Source: Paenibacillus lycopersici
GTDB taxonomy: Bacteria > Bacillota > Bacilli > Paenibacillales > Paenibacillaceae
Assembly: GCF_010119935.1 (NCBI RefSeq)
Contig: NZ_CP048209.1
Coordinates: 2,103,501 to 2,167,500 of the forward strand
DNA: 64,000 bases
Direction: 5' to 3'
In this document: positions 24,249 to 36,508 of the stretch, one piece after another
How positions within the stretch are numbered: the stretch's first letter is position 1
Layout of the letters: each line of letters opens with the position of its first letter
Notes under the pieces: generated by a model
Databases searched by the model: none
What the model saw: only the letters and a program-made list of their open reading frames with translations
Told to the model about the DNA's origin: nothing
Program-made: the position numbers and the translations under genes

Positions 24249-25307
24249 TCAGTCGGCGAACAAAGCCTTCAAATTCACGTCGAACGGCGGACGGATAATG
24301 CCTTTCTCCGTAATGATCGCGGTGACGTATTCGTTCGGCGTCACGTCGAACGCGGGGTTGAACACCTTGACGCCGACCGGCGCCGTGCGCTTGCCGAAGC
24401 CTTCGGTGATCTCTTCCGCGTGGCGCTCCTCGATCGGAATTTCGGAGCCCGACGGCGTGTTCAGGTCGATCGTCGACAGCGGACAAGCGACGTAGAACGG
24501 AATGTTATGCGCCTTGGCAAGCACGGCTACGCTGTACGTGCCGATCTTGTTGGCGACGTCGCCGTTGGCCGCGACGCGGTCCGTGCCGACGATGACGGCA
24601 TCGATCCAGCCTTTGCTCATGACCATGCCGGCCATGTTGTCGCAGATGAGCGTCACGTCGACGCCGGCCTGCTGCAGCTCGAACGCGGTCAGCCTAGCGC
24701 CTTGCAGGACGGGGCGCGTCTCGTCGGCGAAGACGCGGAGCTTGATGCCCTGCTCCAGTGCGAGATAGAACGGCGCCAGCGCCGTGCCGTACTTCGCCGT
24801 CGCGAGTCCGCCGGCGTTGCAGTGCGTCAGGACGCCCATGCCGTCCTGGAAGAGCGTCAGCGCGTGCTCGCCGATCAGGCGGTTCGTCTCCTCGTCTTCG
24901 CTCTGAATGGCGATCGCTTCCTGCAGCAGCGCTTCCTGGCAGGCCGCAAGCTCCGAGCCGGACGCCGCCAGCGCTTCCGCGCGCGCGGTCATGCGATCGA
25001 GCGCCCAGAACAGATTGACGGCCGTCGGACGCGAGGTCGCGAGATGGGCGGCCGCTTCGCGCGCTGCCTCCAGCCAAGCCGCCGTATCGCCGGCATCGCG
25101 GCTTCCCAGCACGACGCCATAGGCGGCGGCGATGCCGATGGCGGGCGCGCCGCGCACTTTCAGATGGCGGATCGCTTCCCATACGTCCTGTACGGTAACG
25201 AGCGGCAGGTAGACGATTTCTTCGGGCAGCAGCCGCTGGTCGAGCAGGTCAAGCCGGGTGCCGGACCAAATGACGGACTGCAAGCCTTGATAGTTGGTGG
25301 ATTCCAT
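24249..25307 (-). CDS. mtnA: S-methyl-5-thioribose-1-phosphate isomerase
   Basis: Methionine salvage enzyme converting methylthioribose-1-phosphate to methylthioribulose-1-phosphate. The 352-residue protein has [15 protein letters not shown], the catalytic cysteine in [17 protein letters not shown], the catalytic aspartate in [19 protein letters not shown], and [17 protein letters not shown]. It begins 21 bases after mtnK on the same strand, forming an mtnKA operon as in Bacillus. GAAAGGAAG precedes ATG 25307. The other salvage genes (mtnW, mtnX, mtnB, mtnD) are not in the window. Confidence 0.96.
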   Translation of the reverse strand: MESTNYQGLQSVIWSGTRLDLLDQRLLPEEIVYLPLVTVQDVWEAIRHLKVRGAPAIGIAAAYGVVLGSRDAGDTAAWLEAAREAAAHLATSRPTAVNLFWALDRMTARAEALAASGSELAACQEALLQEAIAIQSEDEETNRLIGEHALTLFQDGMGVLTHCNAGGLATAKYGTALAPFYLALEQGIKLRVFADETRPVLQGARLTAFELQQAGVDVTLICDNMAGMVMSKGWIDAVIVGTDRVAANGDVANKIGTYSVAVLAKAHNIPFYVACPLSTIDLNTPSGSEIPIEERHAEEITEGFGKRTAPVGVKVFNPAFDVTPNEYVTAIITEKGIIRPPFDVNLKALFAD

Positions 25308-25328
25308 GACAATTGACTTCCTTTCGAG

Positions 25329-26549
25329 TTAAGCCTTGGCAGCTGCCGAAGCCGAATTCACGGCGTCGATCAGCTGATCGATCGATACGGCGCGGCGGTT
25401 CAGCTTGATGAGCGATTTGCCGATGCGAAGCGCGAGCCGCTGCGCGCGCTCGCGGGCGGACGCGTCCTCCAGCTTGTCGATGTCCGCGACATGCGCGAGC
25501 CCGACGACGCGGCGCACCATCTTGCAGCCGGCGAAGCCGATCGTATCCTGCAGCAGGCGCTCCATGTAGTTCTCCCGGTAGCCCGGCGCCGTATTGGCGA
25601 GACGGTCCACGCCGTGCTCGTTCCAGAGCGCGAGGAACTTCTCTTCGAACTGCGACCAGATGTCCTTGACCGTATCCAGCAAGTAAGCGCGGTAGCTCTC
25701 GCGGCCGGCATCGGTCTTGTCCCAGCCTTCGCGGCCGGCGAAGTTAAGCAGCAGGTTGGCCAGCACGGCGCCGATATCGAAGCCCATCGGTCCGAAGTAG
25801 GCGAACTCCGGATCGATGACCTTGGTCGATTCCGGCGTGATGAAGATGCTGCCCGTGTGCAGGTCGCCGTGAAGCAGCGACTGGGCGCGCGTCAGGAACT
25901 TCTCGCGGAGCAGGGCGACTTCCAGATGGAGCTCGCCGTCGTTCCAGAGCGCCTGCGCCTCGTCGCGGATCGTTTCTTCGAAGCTGTTCGTGTCCGCGTC
26001 GCGGTACGGGTCGTCGAAGATGAGATCCTCGGTGATTTTGCACAATTCCGGATTGGTGAAGCTGCGCGCCAGCAGCTTCTTCTCCTGCTGGTTGCGGCCG
26101 AGGTCGCTCGTGAAGAACAGCGTCCGGGCGAGGAACGTGGAGATATGGCCGGCGAACAGCGGGTAGCGCGTTCCGTTCATCAGTCCTTGGCGCATGATGA
26201 CATGGTCGCTCAAGTCCTCCATGATCGTCAGCGCGAGCTCTTGGTCGTACAGATACACGACGGGGACAAGCCCCGGAGCGAGCTCGCCTTCGAGCAGGAG
26301 CGCTTCGCTCTCGATGCGCGCGCGGTCGAGCGTCAGCGGCCAGGATTCGCCGACGACCTTCGCGTACGGCAATGCCTGTTTCATGATGATGCTGCGGCCG
26401 GACGCCGAGTCGGTAATGTGAAACACAAGGTTCAGGTTGCCGTCTCCGATCTCCCGGCAGGCAAGCTGCGCATCCGGCGCGAATACGCCTTCCAGCTTAC
26501 GGGCAATCTCGATGGCTTCCGTTTCATTTAAGGGATGATAAGCAGACAT
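25329..26549 (-). CDS. mtnK: S-methyl-5-thioribose kinase
   Basis: Phosphorylates methylthioribose with ATP, the step before MtnA. The 406-residue protein has a kinase-like fold: GDGNLNLVFHI, IIMKQALPYAK, LLHGDLHTGSIFI (HGDLH catalytic loop), KVIDPEFAYFGPMGFDIGAVLANLLL (DPE metal site) and KMVRRVVGLAHVADID. TTG 26552 and ATG 26549 both follow GGAGGTGG; ATG is preferred. The leader from the weak minus-strand -10 TATACT (26628-26623) is about 65 bases, too short for the SAM riboswitch that precedes mtnKA in Bacillus. Confidence 0.95.
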   Translation of the reverse strand: MSAYHPLNETEAIEIARKLEGVFAPDAQLACREIGDGNLNLVFHITDSASGRSIIMKQALPYAKVVGESWPLTLDRARIESEALLLEGELAPGLVPVVYLYDQELALTIMEDLSDHVIMRQGLMNGTRYPLFAGHISTFLARTLFFTSDLGRNQQEKKLLARSFTNPELCKITEDLIFDDPYRDADTNSFEETIRDEAQALWNDGELHLEVALLREKFLTRAQSLLHGDLHTGSIFITPESTKVIDPEFAYFGPMGFDIGAVLANLLLNFAGREGWDKTDAGRESYRAYLLDTVKDIWSQFEEKFLALWNEHGVDRLANTAPGYRENYMERLLQDTIGFAGCKMVRRVVGLAHVADIDKLEDASARERAQRLALRIGKSLIKLNRRAVSIDQLIDAVNSASAAAKA

Positions 26550-26661
26550 CAAGGGTCCACCTCCGAATCGTTGATATGGGTAAGGGCCTGTCGTGCGTAC
26601 GCCTGGACCCCCAAATATGTATAGTATAGCGAAAAAAATTTAGCGTTGGAATACCTCGCTT

Positions 26662-26670
26662 TGTTATAAT
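26662..26670 (+). promoter_or_regulatory. Extended -10 promoter of the DUF1802 gene
   Basis: TGTTATAAT at 26662-26670, a perfect -10 with TGn extension and no clear -35, 35 bases before the start codon. Confidence 0.55.
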
Positions 26671-26704
26671 CATTCTAAATACCGTGAACGAGGGGGATAC
26701 GAGC

Positions 26705-27295
26705 ATGAACGACGAGATCGCAATGGATCGGAAAATCGCGCTGAAGGAATGGGCCGTCGCGGTCAAAGCGCTGACGGACGGCAGGCAGATCATGGTCCTT
26801 CGCAAAGGCGGCATCGCGGAGGAAACGCGGGACTTTCGACTGAAATCGCCGCGTTTCTTCCTGCTGCCGGCATATGAACACCAGAGGGCGGAGCTGCTGA
26901 AGGAAGAATACCGGGACGAGCTTGCGGCGGTGCTGGAGGGATGGACGCCGGACTCGCCGGACGCGGAAATTGCCGCATACGCCGAGGCGGTGGACGACAT
27001 CGAAATCCGCGATCAGGAAACGGTGGATGCGCTGGCGAATTATCACATCTGGACGGATACTTTTACCGAAGAACGTCTAAAATGGAAACGAAAGCAGCCG
27101 CTTCATCTGCTCCTGCTTCGGGTATACAAGCTGGACCATCCGGTGCGGCTGCCGATGCAGGCCGTGTATAAGGGGTGCAAGTCGTGGGTGGACCTGGAGC
27201 TTCTGCCGGATTCCGCGGCGGCGAAGCCCGTTCTCGACGACGGGACGTTCGCCCGCCGGGCCGAGGAAATTCGCCGGGCAATCGCGCGGCAATAG
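26705..27295 (+). CDS. DUF1802 family protein
   Basis: A 196-residue DUF1802 protein, function unknown. The conserved opening is ALKEWAVAVKALTDGRQIMVLRKGGI, with SPRFFLLPAYEHQ shortly after. GAGGGGGA selects ATG 26705 rather than the GTG/ATG codons upstream at 26684. There is no signal peptide. It is divergent from mtnK. A weak hairpin (AGTCCC/GGGACT) overlaps the stop region at 27294-27319. Confidence 0.75.
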   Translation: MNDEIAMDRKIALKEWAVAVKALTDGRQIMVLRKGGIAEETRDFRLKSPRFFLLPAYEHQRAELLKEEYRDELAAVLEGWTPDSPDAEIAAYAEAVDDIEIRDQETVDALANYHIWTDTFTEERLKWKRKQPLHLLLLRVYKLDHPVRLPMQAVYKGCKSWVDLELLPDSAAAKPVLDDGTFARRAEEIRRAIARQ

Positions 27296-27331
27296 TCCCG
27301 AAATCCCTTACTGGGACTAGGGCTGATTGCT

Positions 27332-27360
27332 TTGTTACAGAAGTTATACTAAAATATAAT
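27332..27360 (+). promoter_or_regulatory. Predicted sigma-A promoter of the suf operon
   Basis: TTGTTA (27332-27337), a 17-base spacer and perfect TATAAT (27355-27360). It is followed by a leader of about 85 bases. Confidence 0.75.
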
Positions 27361-27380
27361 TGAGAATCAGTGAGAATCAG
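27361..27380 (+). repeat. Two 10-bp direct repeats at the suf transcription start
   Basis: TGAGAATCAG occurs twice in tandem, directly after the -10 element. TGAGAAT is one base off a Fur half-site (TGATAAT), but the half-sites are direct rather than inverted. A regulator site is possible and unproven. Confidence 0.5.
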
Positions 27381-27451
27381 TTTAGACTAATTACTAAAGA
27401 GGAATTGTTTCAGATACGAAACAACGGAACTTTCGGAGGGAGCAGTATACC

Positions 27452-28231
27452 ATGGCAACACATTTCAAAATCGACGGCTTGAAAGCGGCCATCGAAGGCA
27501 AAGAGATTCTGAAAGGCATCGACCTTGAAATCAAGGGCGGCGAAGTTCATGCCATCATGGGACCGAACGGAACGGGTAAAAGCACCTTGGCGTCGGCGCT
27601 CATGGGGCATCCCAAATACGAAGTGACGGAAGGCGAAGTAACGCTCGACGGCGAGGCATTGCTCGAGATGGGCGTGGACGAGCGCGCCCGCGCAGGCTTG
27701 TTCCTCGCGATGCAGTATCCAAGCGAAATCCCGGGCGTGACCAACTCCGACTTCCTGCGCAGCGCGATCAACGCCCGCCGCGAAGAAGGCAAGGAAATCT
27801 CGCTGATCAAATTCATCCGCCAAATGGAAGGCAAGATGAAAGAACTCGAGATGAACCCTGAATTCGCGCACCGCTACCTGAACGAAGGGTTCTCCGGCGG
27901 CGAGAAGAAGCGGAATGAAATTCTCCAAATGATGATGCTCGAGCCGAAAGTCGTCGTTCTCGACGAAATCGACTCCGGCCTCGATATCGACGCGCTGCGC
28001 ATCGTAGCGAACGGCGTGAACGCCATGCGTTCCGAGGAACGCGGCTTCTTGATCATTACGCACTATCAGCGTTTGCTGAACTATATCAAACCGGATTTCG
28101 TACACGTCATGATGCAGGGCCGTATCGTCAAATCTGGCGGACCGGAGCTTGCGGAACGTCTTGAGAACGAAGGCTATGACTGGGTTAAAGAAGAGCTCGG
28201 CATCGTGGATGAAACGGTCGGACAGGTTTAA
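27452..28231 (+). CDS. sufC: Fe-S cluster assembly ATPase SufC
   Basis: ABC-type ATPase of the SufBCD scaffold. The 259-residue protein has Walker [12 protein letters not shown], signature [12 protein letters not shown], Walker [14 protein letters not shown] and H-loop ITHYQR. It is the first gene of a sufC-D-S-U-B operon, the standard Firmicutes order. TCGGAGGGAG precedes ATG 27452. This operon is probably the main, essential Fe-S assembly route, serving IspH, MoaA, YfkAB and the Rieske protein in this window. Confidence 0.97.
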   Translation: MATHFKIDGLKAAIEGKEILKGIDLEIKGGEVHAIMGPNGTGKSTLASALMGHPKYEVTEGEVTLDGEALLEMGVDERARAGLFLAMQYPSEIPGVTNSDFLRSAINARREEGKEISLIKFIRQMEGKMKELEMNPEFAHRYLNEGFSGGEKKRNEILQMMMLEPKVVVLDEIDSGLDIDALRIVANGVNAMRSEERGFLIITHYQRLLNYIKPDFVHVMMQGRIVKSGGPELAERLENEGYDWVKEELGIVDETVGQV

Positions 28232-28251
28232 TCGGAGGAGGAGCAATCGTT

Positions 28252-31194
<2,943 letters not shown>

Positions 31195-31358
31195 CGATCG
31201 CGCGACAAGCGTCCGCTGCGTTAAGGCGAGGCGGGGCGCTTGGAACGCGTTGCATAGCATGATCGCATAACATGACCGGCCGCGGCTGTCGCGGGCGGCA
31301 AGGTGCAAGCAAGAAGGAAGAAACAAGAAAGAAGCAAGAAAGAAGGAGGCTGTTAACG
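31195..31358 (+). other. 164-bp sufU-sufB spacer with a purine-rich repeat tract
   Basis: The last 50 bases before sufB are imperfect repeats of CAAGAAAGAAG type ending in the ribosome site GGAGG. The earlier part holds no hairpin with a T-tract and no convincing promoter, so sufB is probably still in the operon. Confidence 0.6.
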
Positions 31359-32756
31359 ATGGCGAAGCAAATGCCAGATTTGGAAGAGTATAAGTATGGC
31401 TTTCGCGACGAGCATAAGGCGATTTTCGAATCCGGCAAAGGATTGACGCCGGAAGTCGTGCGCACGATTTCGGAAATTAAAGGCGAGCCGGAGTGGATGC
31501 TGGAGTTCCGCCTCAAGGCGCTCGAGCAGTTCAACAAAATGCCGATGCCGAAATGGGGCGGCAACATGGACGATCTGGATTTCGACGATATCCAGTACTA
31601 CGTCCGTCCGTCCGAGAAGCAAGGCAAGACGTGGGAAGAGGTTCCGACGGAGATCAAGGAAACGTTCGACAAGCTCGGCATTCCGGAAGCGGAACAGAAG
31701 TTCCTCGCCGGCGTATCGGCGCAGTACGAATCCGAGGTCGTCTACCACAGCATGCAGGAAGATCTGGAGAAGCAAGGCGTCATCTTCACGGATACCGACA
31801 CCGCGCTTCGCGAATATCCGGAGATTTTCAAGAAATACTTCGGCACGATCATTCCTCCGGCCGACAATAAATTCGCTGCGCTCAACAGCGCGGTATGGTC
31901 CGGCGGCAGCTTCATCTACGTGCCGAAAGGCGTCAAATGCGAAATTCCGCTGCAGGCGTACTTCCGGATCAACTCCGAGAACATGGGTCAATTCGAGCGT
32001 ACGCTCATCGTGGCCGACGAAGACAGCTTCGTGCACTACGTCGAAGGCTGTACGGCTCCGATCTACAGCACGAACTCGCTGCACAGCGCGGTCGTTGAAA
32101 TTCTCGTGCTGAAGAACGCGCGCTGCCGCTACACGACGATCCAGAACTGGGCGCCGAACATCTACAACCTCGTTACGAAACGCGCGGTTGCGGAAGAGAA
32201 CGCGACGATGGAGTGGGTCGACGGCAACATCGGCTCCAAGCTGACGATGAAATACCCGGCCGTCGTGCTGAAAGGCCGCGGCGCGAAAGGCATGGTACTG
32301 TCCATCGCCGTAGCGGGCAAAGGCCAGCACCAGGACGCCGGCGCGAAAATGACGCATCTGGCGCCGGACACGACGTCGACGATCGTCTCCAAATCGATCA
32401 GCAAGCACGGCGGCAAAGTCACGTACCGCGGCTTGGCATCGTTCGGACGCAATTCCGAAGGCTCGAAGGCGAACATCAAATGCGATACGCTCATTCTCGA
32501 TAACCAATCGACGTCGGATACGATTCCGTACAACGAAATCATGAACGACAACATTACGCTCGAGCATGAAGCGACGGTATCCAAAGTGTCCGAGGATCAA
32601 CTGTTCTACCTGATGAGCCGCGGCCTGACGGAAGCGGAAGCGACGCAGATGATCGTCATGGGCTTCATCGAGCCGTTCACGAAAGAACTGCCGATGGAAT
32701 ACGCGGTCGAGATGAACCGTCTCATCAAGTTCGAGATGGAAGGCTCGATCGGCTAA
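31359..32756 (+). CDS. sufB: Fe-S cluster assembly scaffold SufB
   Basis: The 465-residue scaffold subunit. Conserved blocks include [89 protein letters not shown] and [25 protein letters not shown] selects ATG 31359; the open frame upstream is repeat sequence. It is the last gene of the suf operon and is followed by a strong terminator. Confidence 0.97.
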   Translation: MAKQMPDLEEYKYGFRDEHKAIFESGKGLTPEVVRTISEIKGEPEWMLEFRLKALEQFNKMPMPKWGGNMDDLDFDDIQYYVRPSEKQGKTWEEVPTEIKETFDKLGIPEAEQKFLAGVSAQYESEVVYHSMQEDLEKQGVIFTDTDTALREYPEIFKKYFGTIIPPADNKFAALNSAVWSGGSFIYVPKGVKCEIPLQAYFRINSENMGQFERTLIVADEDSFVHYVEGCTAPIYSTNSLHSAVVEILVLKNARCRYTTIQNWAPNIYNLVTKRAVAEENATMEWVDGNIGSKLTMKYPAVVLKGRGAKGMVLSIAVAGKGQHQDAGAKMTHLAPDTTSTIVSKSISKHGGKVTYRGLASFGRNSEGSKANIKCDTLILDNQSTSDTIPYNEIMNDNITLEHEATVSKVSEDQLFYLMSRGLTEAEATQMIVMGFIEPFTKELPMEYAVEMNRLIKFEMEGSIG

Positions 32757-32803
32757 TACAGGTTTTGCCGAGGCTGTACGCGGCAAATAACCGCAAGCAC
32801 AAA

Positions 32804-32848
32804 AAAACTCCGGAACGGGCTTCGATGGAAGCCGGGTTCCGGAGTTTT
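32804..32848. terminator. Bidirectional terminator between sufB and the HD-GYP gene
   Basis: AAAACTCCGGAAC pairs with GTTCCGGAGTTTT (13 bp), with an inner GGCTTC/GAAGCC stem. T-rich on both strands. Confidence 0.9.
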
Positions 32849-32906
32849 CGTTGTGGCCCGATGATTATCAATCGGAGCATGCGATACTCGCTCAAGCTTG
32901 TCAGAC

Positions 32907-33968
32907 TTACATATATACATGCATAATTTGCAGCTGGCGCTCGACGGAGAGGTCGACGAATCGGTCGTCGATGCGAATGAGCGGACAGAAGAACTCCGTT
33001 GCATGCGTCATGATGATCGTGCCGACCTCGCCGTTCTCGAGCTCTACCTGCTTGCCGATGAAATTCGGGATCATATGCTTGATGAACGTATGGGTCGTAT
33101 GGGCGTCCAGCTCCGAGAAGCTCATCCGGTGCAATTCCTTCAGGACGTACAGCAGATCGCGTTTCTTCTGGTACACGCGGGACGAGATCATGGCGCTGTA
33201 CACGTCGGCGACGGCAATGATTTTGGAGACGGGATGCATGTCCTCGCCCGTCAATCGGTTCGGGTATCCGCTGCCGTCGACCCGTTCGTGATGCTCGAGC
33301 GCTACGATGGACGCCAGCGATTCGCCGAAAGATTCCGTAATGATCTGATGGCCGTAGATCGTATGCAGCTTGATGGATTCGTATTCCTCCGAGGACAGCT
33401 TGTCCGGTTTGTTCAGGATGCCTTCCTGGATCCGGCACTTGCCGATGTCATGGAGGAAGCCGGCCTGTCCGATCTTCACCGCTTCCTCTTCGCCGTAATC
33501 CAGCCAGGAGGCCAGGAAGTACGCCAGCATGCCTACTTGCACGGAGTGTTGGTAGGTATAGTCGTCCTTGGTATTCAGCAGGAGCAGCATCGATACGACG
33601 TCGCGCTCCATGCGGAAGTTGTCGACCAGCGGCTGGAACGTTTGGACGACGTCGTCTTCGTCGATTTTGCCATTCTGGAACGCTTCCAGAAACAGCTGCT
33701 CGCAGCCGTTGATGGCGTCTTGATAGATAGGCTCGACGGCCGGCAGCCATCTGGGACTGATACCGGACTCAATGGTGCGGAATGGGACCTCGGTCGTATC
33801 CGCATGCCTGGCATCAACATCGACATAGTCGATTTGATGCCGGAGAAGCGTGGCGATTTCTTTCTCCTTCAGCTGGGTGCCTTTGGACAGGACATGCAGT
33901 CCGTATGTATTGAAGGTATCGTTGCTGAGCTTGTCGCCTTCGATAAGCTCCGTCACATGAATTCGCAT
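32907..33968 (-). CDS. HD-GYP domain phosphodiesterase (first of two)
   Basis: A 353-residue protein with an N-terminal DUF3391-like segment (about 1-60, RIHVTELIEGDKLSNDTF) and an HD-GYP domain (about 120-300). It has YQHSVQVGMLAYFLA, LHDIGKCRI, HHERVDGSGYP (the GYP motif) and ADVYSAMISSRVY. HD-GYP enzymes hydrolyse c-di-GMP or cGAMP. There is no receiver domain or membrane segment. The gene is monocistronic. The 164 bases upstream (33969-34132) contain the inverted repeat ATATGGCAAA/TTTGCCATAT and the small palindrome GGCAAATGTTTGCC, possibly regulatory. Confidence 0.9.
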   Translation of the reverse strand: MRIHVTELIEGDKLSNDTFNTYGLHVLSKGTQLKEKEIATLLRHQIDYVDVDARHADTTEVPFRTIESGISPRWLPAVEPIYQDAINGCEQLFLEAFQNGKIDEDDVVQTFQPLVDNFRMERDVVSMLLLLNTKDDYTYQHSVQVGMLAYFLASWLDYGEEEAVKIGQAGFLHDIGKCRIQEGILNKPDKLSSEEYESIKLHTIYGHQIITESFGESLASIVALEHHERVDGSGYPNRLTGEDMHPVSKIIAVADVYSAMISSRVYQKKRDLLYVLKELHRMSFSELDAHTTHTFIKHMIPNFIGKQVELENGEVGTIIMTHATEFFCPLIRIDDRFVDLSVERQLQIMHVYM

Positions 33969-34132
33969 AATCCACCTCTTAAGCGGCTAGAAGTTAGTGT
34001 CAAGCGTTCGCTAATCACAGCAATAATACTCAAATATGGCAAAATGCTCCTACTAAAAGCGTAGTACTAATTACCTTATCGGCAAATGTTTGCCATATGT
34101 TAAGAATTGATTAACGAATCTTGGATTAACTT

Positions 34133-34870
34133 TTATATGCCGGCGATCGGATTCCAGGGCCCTTGCTGATGTCCTTTCCATTCGGAACCGTCTTCCCATA
34201 TTTCGCGCTTCCAGATCGGCGCGATTTGTTTCAGCCGCTCGATGGCATACCGGCTCGCTTCGTAACAGCCTTCGCGATGAGGCGAGGATACGGCGATGAC
34301 AACGCTGATCTCGGCAACGTCCACGACGCCGATCCGGTGCCAGATGGCGCATTCCGTCCCGGGCCACTGCGCGGCGATTTCGTCGCCGATCTGCTGCAGC
34401 GTCTTGACGGCCATGGGCACGTACGCTTCATATTCCAGCCGGACGGTGCGCTGGCCCTGCGTCCATTCGCGGGTCGTGCCCGTGAATGTGATCGTCGCGC
34501 CGTTATTCGGGACGATGACGAGCGCGGTGACGGCATCGACCGACAGCGGCTCAGCCGTAACGCGGTACTTCTGTGCCGTCGGCGCGGCCTCGGACGATTC
34601 CTGCAAGCGGGCGTCCTCGCCGCCGGAGACGGGCGGCAGCAGCGCCAGCTCATCCTCGGCGCGGAGCGTTTCGCCGTCGGCGGCATAAGCTTGATTGCGG
34701 GCCATGAAGGAGGCCGCAATGAGCGGGGCATGTGCCGGATACCGCTCGGCAAGCGCTTCTTTCAACCGCTGCACGGTCAGTTCGTCCTGCGGGAGTTCAA
34801 GGCTGACGGCGGGCGCTCCGAAGCGCTCGGATAGGCCGGCAAACAGCTGGATGGTCCACTTCACGGTCAT
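34133..34870 (-). CDS. MoaD-MoaE fusion: both molybdopterin synthase subunits in one protein
   Basis: Residues 1-82 are MoaD (ubiquitin-like sulfur carrier) ending in LLPPVSGG. Residues 100-245 are MoaE with ATITFTGTTREWTQGQRTVRLEYEAY, WHRIGVVDVAEISVVIAVSSPHREGCYEASRYAIERLK and PIWKREIWEDGSEW. MoaD normally needs a free C-terminal Gly-Gly for thiocarboxylation, but here the Gly-Gly is followed by about 17 linker residues and then MoaE. The mycobacterial fusion MoaX is cleaved after its Gly-Gly, so processing is likely here too. It is divergent from moaA with overlapping promoters. No moaB, moaC, mogA or moeA is nearby. Confidence 0.93.
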   Translation of the reverse strand: MTVKWTIQLFAGLSERFGAPAVSLELPQDELTVQRLKEALAERYPAHAPLIAASFMARNQAYAADGETLRAEDELALLPPVSGGEDARLQESSEAAPTAQKYRVTAEPLSVDAVTALVIVPNNGATITFTGTTREWTQGQRTVRLEYEAYVPMAVKTLQQIGDEIAAQWPGTECAIWHRIGVVDVAEISVVIAVSSPHREGCYEASRYAIERLKQIAPIWKREIWEDGSEWKGHQQGPWNPIAGI

Positions 34871-34909
34871 GTCATACTACCTCTCGTGTTCATAGTTAAT
34901 GGTCTCCAT

Positions 34910-34942
34910 AGCATACCATATCGGGTTCAAAAATGTTATGCT
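34910..34942. promoter_or_regulatory. Divergent extended -10 promoters of moaD-moaE and moaA
   Basis: The minus strand has TGGTATGCT (34918-34910) and the plus strand TGTTATGCT (34934-34942). Both are extended -10 elements, back to back in a 110-bp gap. Confidence 0.55.
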
Positions 34943-34980
34943 AGAGGCAGATACGGAAGAGACGTAAAGGAGTACGGGCC

Positions 34981-35982
34981 ATGTCAGCATTAACGGATCG
35001 ATTCGGACGCGAGCACGACTATTTGCGCATTTCCGTTACGGACAGATGCAATCTGCGTTGTCTGTATTGCATGCCGGAGGAAGGCGTCAAATTCGAGCCA
35101 GCCGAAAATTTACTCAGCTATGATCACATAACCGAGGTCGTGCGCACCGCCGCGGGACTTGGCATAACGAAGCTGCGGATCACCGGCGGGGAGCCGCTGG
35201 TCAGGCCGGGTTTGGCCGGATTGGTGAGCGAACTCGCCGGCATTCCCGGCATCCGGGATATCGCCTTGACGACGAACGGCGTGCTGCTCGCGGAGCAGGC
35301 GGAGGAGCTGCGCGCGGCAGGATTGAAACGGGTCAATATCAGCCTGGATACGCTCGACCCGGCCCGGTTCCGGTTCATCGCCCGGCGCGGGGATCTCCAG
35401 CGCGTCCTGCAGGGCATTGAAGCCGCCGCCGCCGCGGGCTTCGCGCCGATTAAATTGAATTGCGTGCTGCTGAAAGGCGTCAACGAAGACGAAATCGCTT
35501 CCTTTCTGGAGATGGCGGTCACGCGGCCGCTGCATGTTCGTTTCATCGAATATATGCCGATCGGCCACGCGGACGAGAATTGGCGGAACCACTATTTGCC
35601 GTTATCGCGGGTCTTGGACATCGCGCGGGAGAATAAGCTGGAAGTGGAACCGATGCGGGACGTGCCCGGCAACGGCCCTTCCGACGATTACCGGATCAAG
35701 GGCGGGATCGGCACCTTCGGGTTGATCCATCCGATCAGCGATCAGTTTTGCACGCGCTGCAACCGGCTGCGGCTGACGGCCGACGGCAATCTTCAGCCAT
35801 GCTTGTATTGGGTGGATGAACTGAACGTCAAGCCGGCGCTCGGCAATCCGGCGGCGCTCGAGAGCCTGTTCATGCGCGCGCTGCAGATCAAGCCGCGCAA
35901 TCACGAGATGGCGGCGAAGCTGGCGAACGAGACGCTGTCGCATGAGCCGACGGCGCGCCGGATGTCGCAAATCGGCGGCTGA
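34981..35982 (+). CDS. moaA: GTP 3',8-cyclase MoaA
   Basis: Radical SAM enzyme starting molybdenum cofactor synthesis. The 333-residue protein has the N-terminal cluster motif CNLRCLYC and the SAM motif TGGEPLVRP. The C-terminal cluster cysteines lie in CTRCNRLRLTADGNLQPCLY. It ends in QIGG, the catalytically important Gly-Gly tail of MoaA. AAAGGAG precedes ATG 34981. Depends on Fe-S assembly. Confidence 0.97.
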   Translation: MSALTDRFGREHDYLRISVTDRCNLRCLYCMPEEGVKFEPAENLLSYDHITEVVRTAAGLGITKLRITGGEPLVRPGLAGLVSELAGIPGIRDIALTTNGVLLAEQAEELRAAGLKRVNISLDTLDPARFRFIARRGDLQRVLQGIEAAAAAGFAPIKLNCVLLKGVNEDEIASFLEMAVTRPLHVRFIEYMPIGHADENWRNHYLPLSRVLDIARENKLEVEPMRDVPGNGPSDDYRIKGGIGTFGLIHPISDQFCTRCNRLRLTADGNLQPCLYWVDELNVKPALGNPAALESLFMRALQIKPRNHEMAAKLANETLSHEPTARRMSQIGG

Positions 35983-36011
35983 TGAAGCAAGCGCAGGGAG
36001 AGGAGACGGCT

Positions 36012-36482
36012 ATGTCGCAGCAACGCATTACGATAATTGACTTCGGCGGAGAGCCGGTAACGACGGCGCCGGAGGAGATGGCACGCTTGGCGGGTCGCGC
36101 ATTCCCGCTTGGCGAGCGCATCGCGGGCGGAACCGGAGAGGCGTTCGATTTCGGCGCATGGTTCGCCAATTGGCGAAACCGGCAGGGAAGCGGCCCCGAG
36201 GCGCCGCTGCCGACCCATTTGAAGGTCGAGGCCGCGGATTCATTCGAAGCGCTGATTCCATGGGAGCAGCTGGGGGACGCAGCGGTCTTGTTCGCGCAGG
36301 GCAATGCGCCGCTGGCGAAGAACGGGCCGATCCGGCTCTACGTGCCGAACGGCTCGAGCGATTGCTTGAATGTGAAGCGCGTCGTGACGATGCGGTTCTT
36401 GCATGATGAAGCGAGACGCGGAGAAGCAGCGTTCGGATTCAAACAGACTTTCTCAGCGGACGAGATGCGCATCAAGCGTTAA
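36012..36482 (+). CDS. Small protein of uncertain function, possibly a reduced molybdopterin-oxidoreductase domain
   Basis: A 156-residue protein directly after moaA (29 bases). The second half (PTHLKVEAADSFEALIPWEQL, APLAKNGPIRLYVPNGSSDCLNVKRVVTMRFL) resembles the SUOX/molybdopterin-binding fold in its G-P-x-R-L-x-V-P...V-K pattern, with one cysteine, but the domain would be much shorter than a functional oxidoreductase. GGGAGAGGAG selects ATG 36012 over the ATG at 35982. The location next to moaA supports a molybdenum link. The function is inferred and weak. Confidence 0.5.
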   Translation: MSQQRITIIDFGGEPVTTAPEEMARLAGRAFPLGERIAGGTGEAFDFGAWFANWRNRQGSGPEAPLPTHLKVEAADSFEALIPWEQLGDAAVLFAQGNAPLAKNGPIRLYVPNGSSDCLNVKRVVTMRFLHDEARRGEAAFGFKQTFSADEMRIKR

Positions 36483-36508
36483 CCCGGTCCGCGCAACGGG
36501 AGGCAGGC

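Noticed and set aside
26553..26704. SAM riboswitch for mtnK
   Set aside because: The divergent gap is only about 150 bases and contains two promoters. No S-box conserved core is visible.
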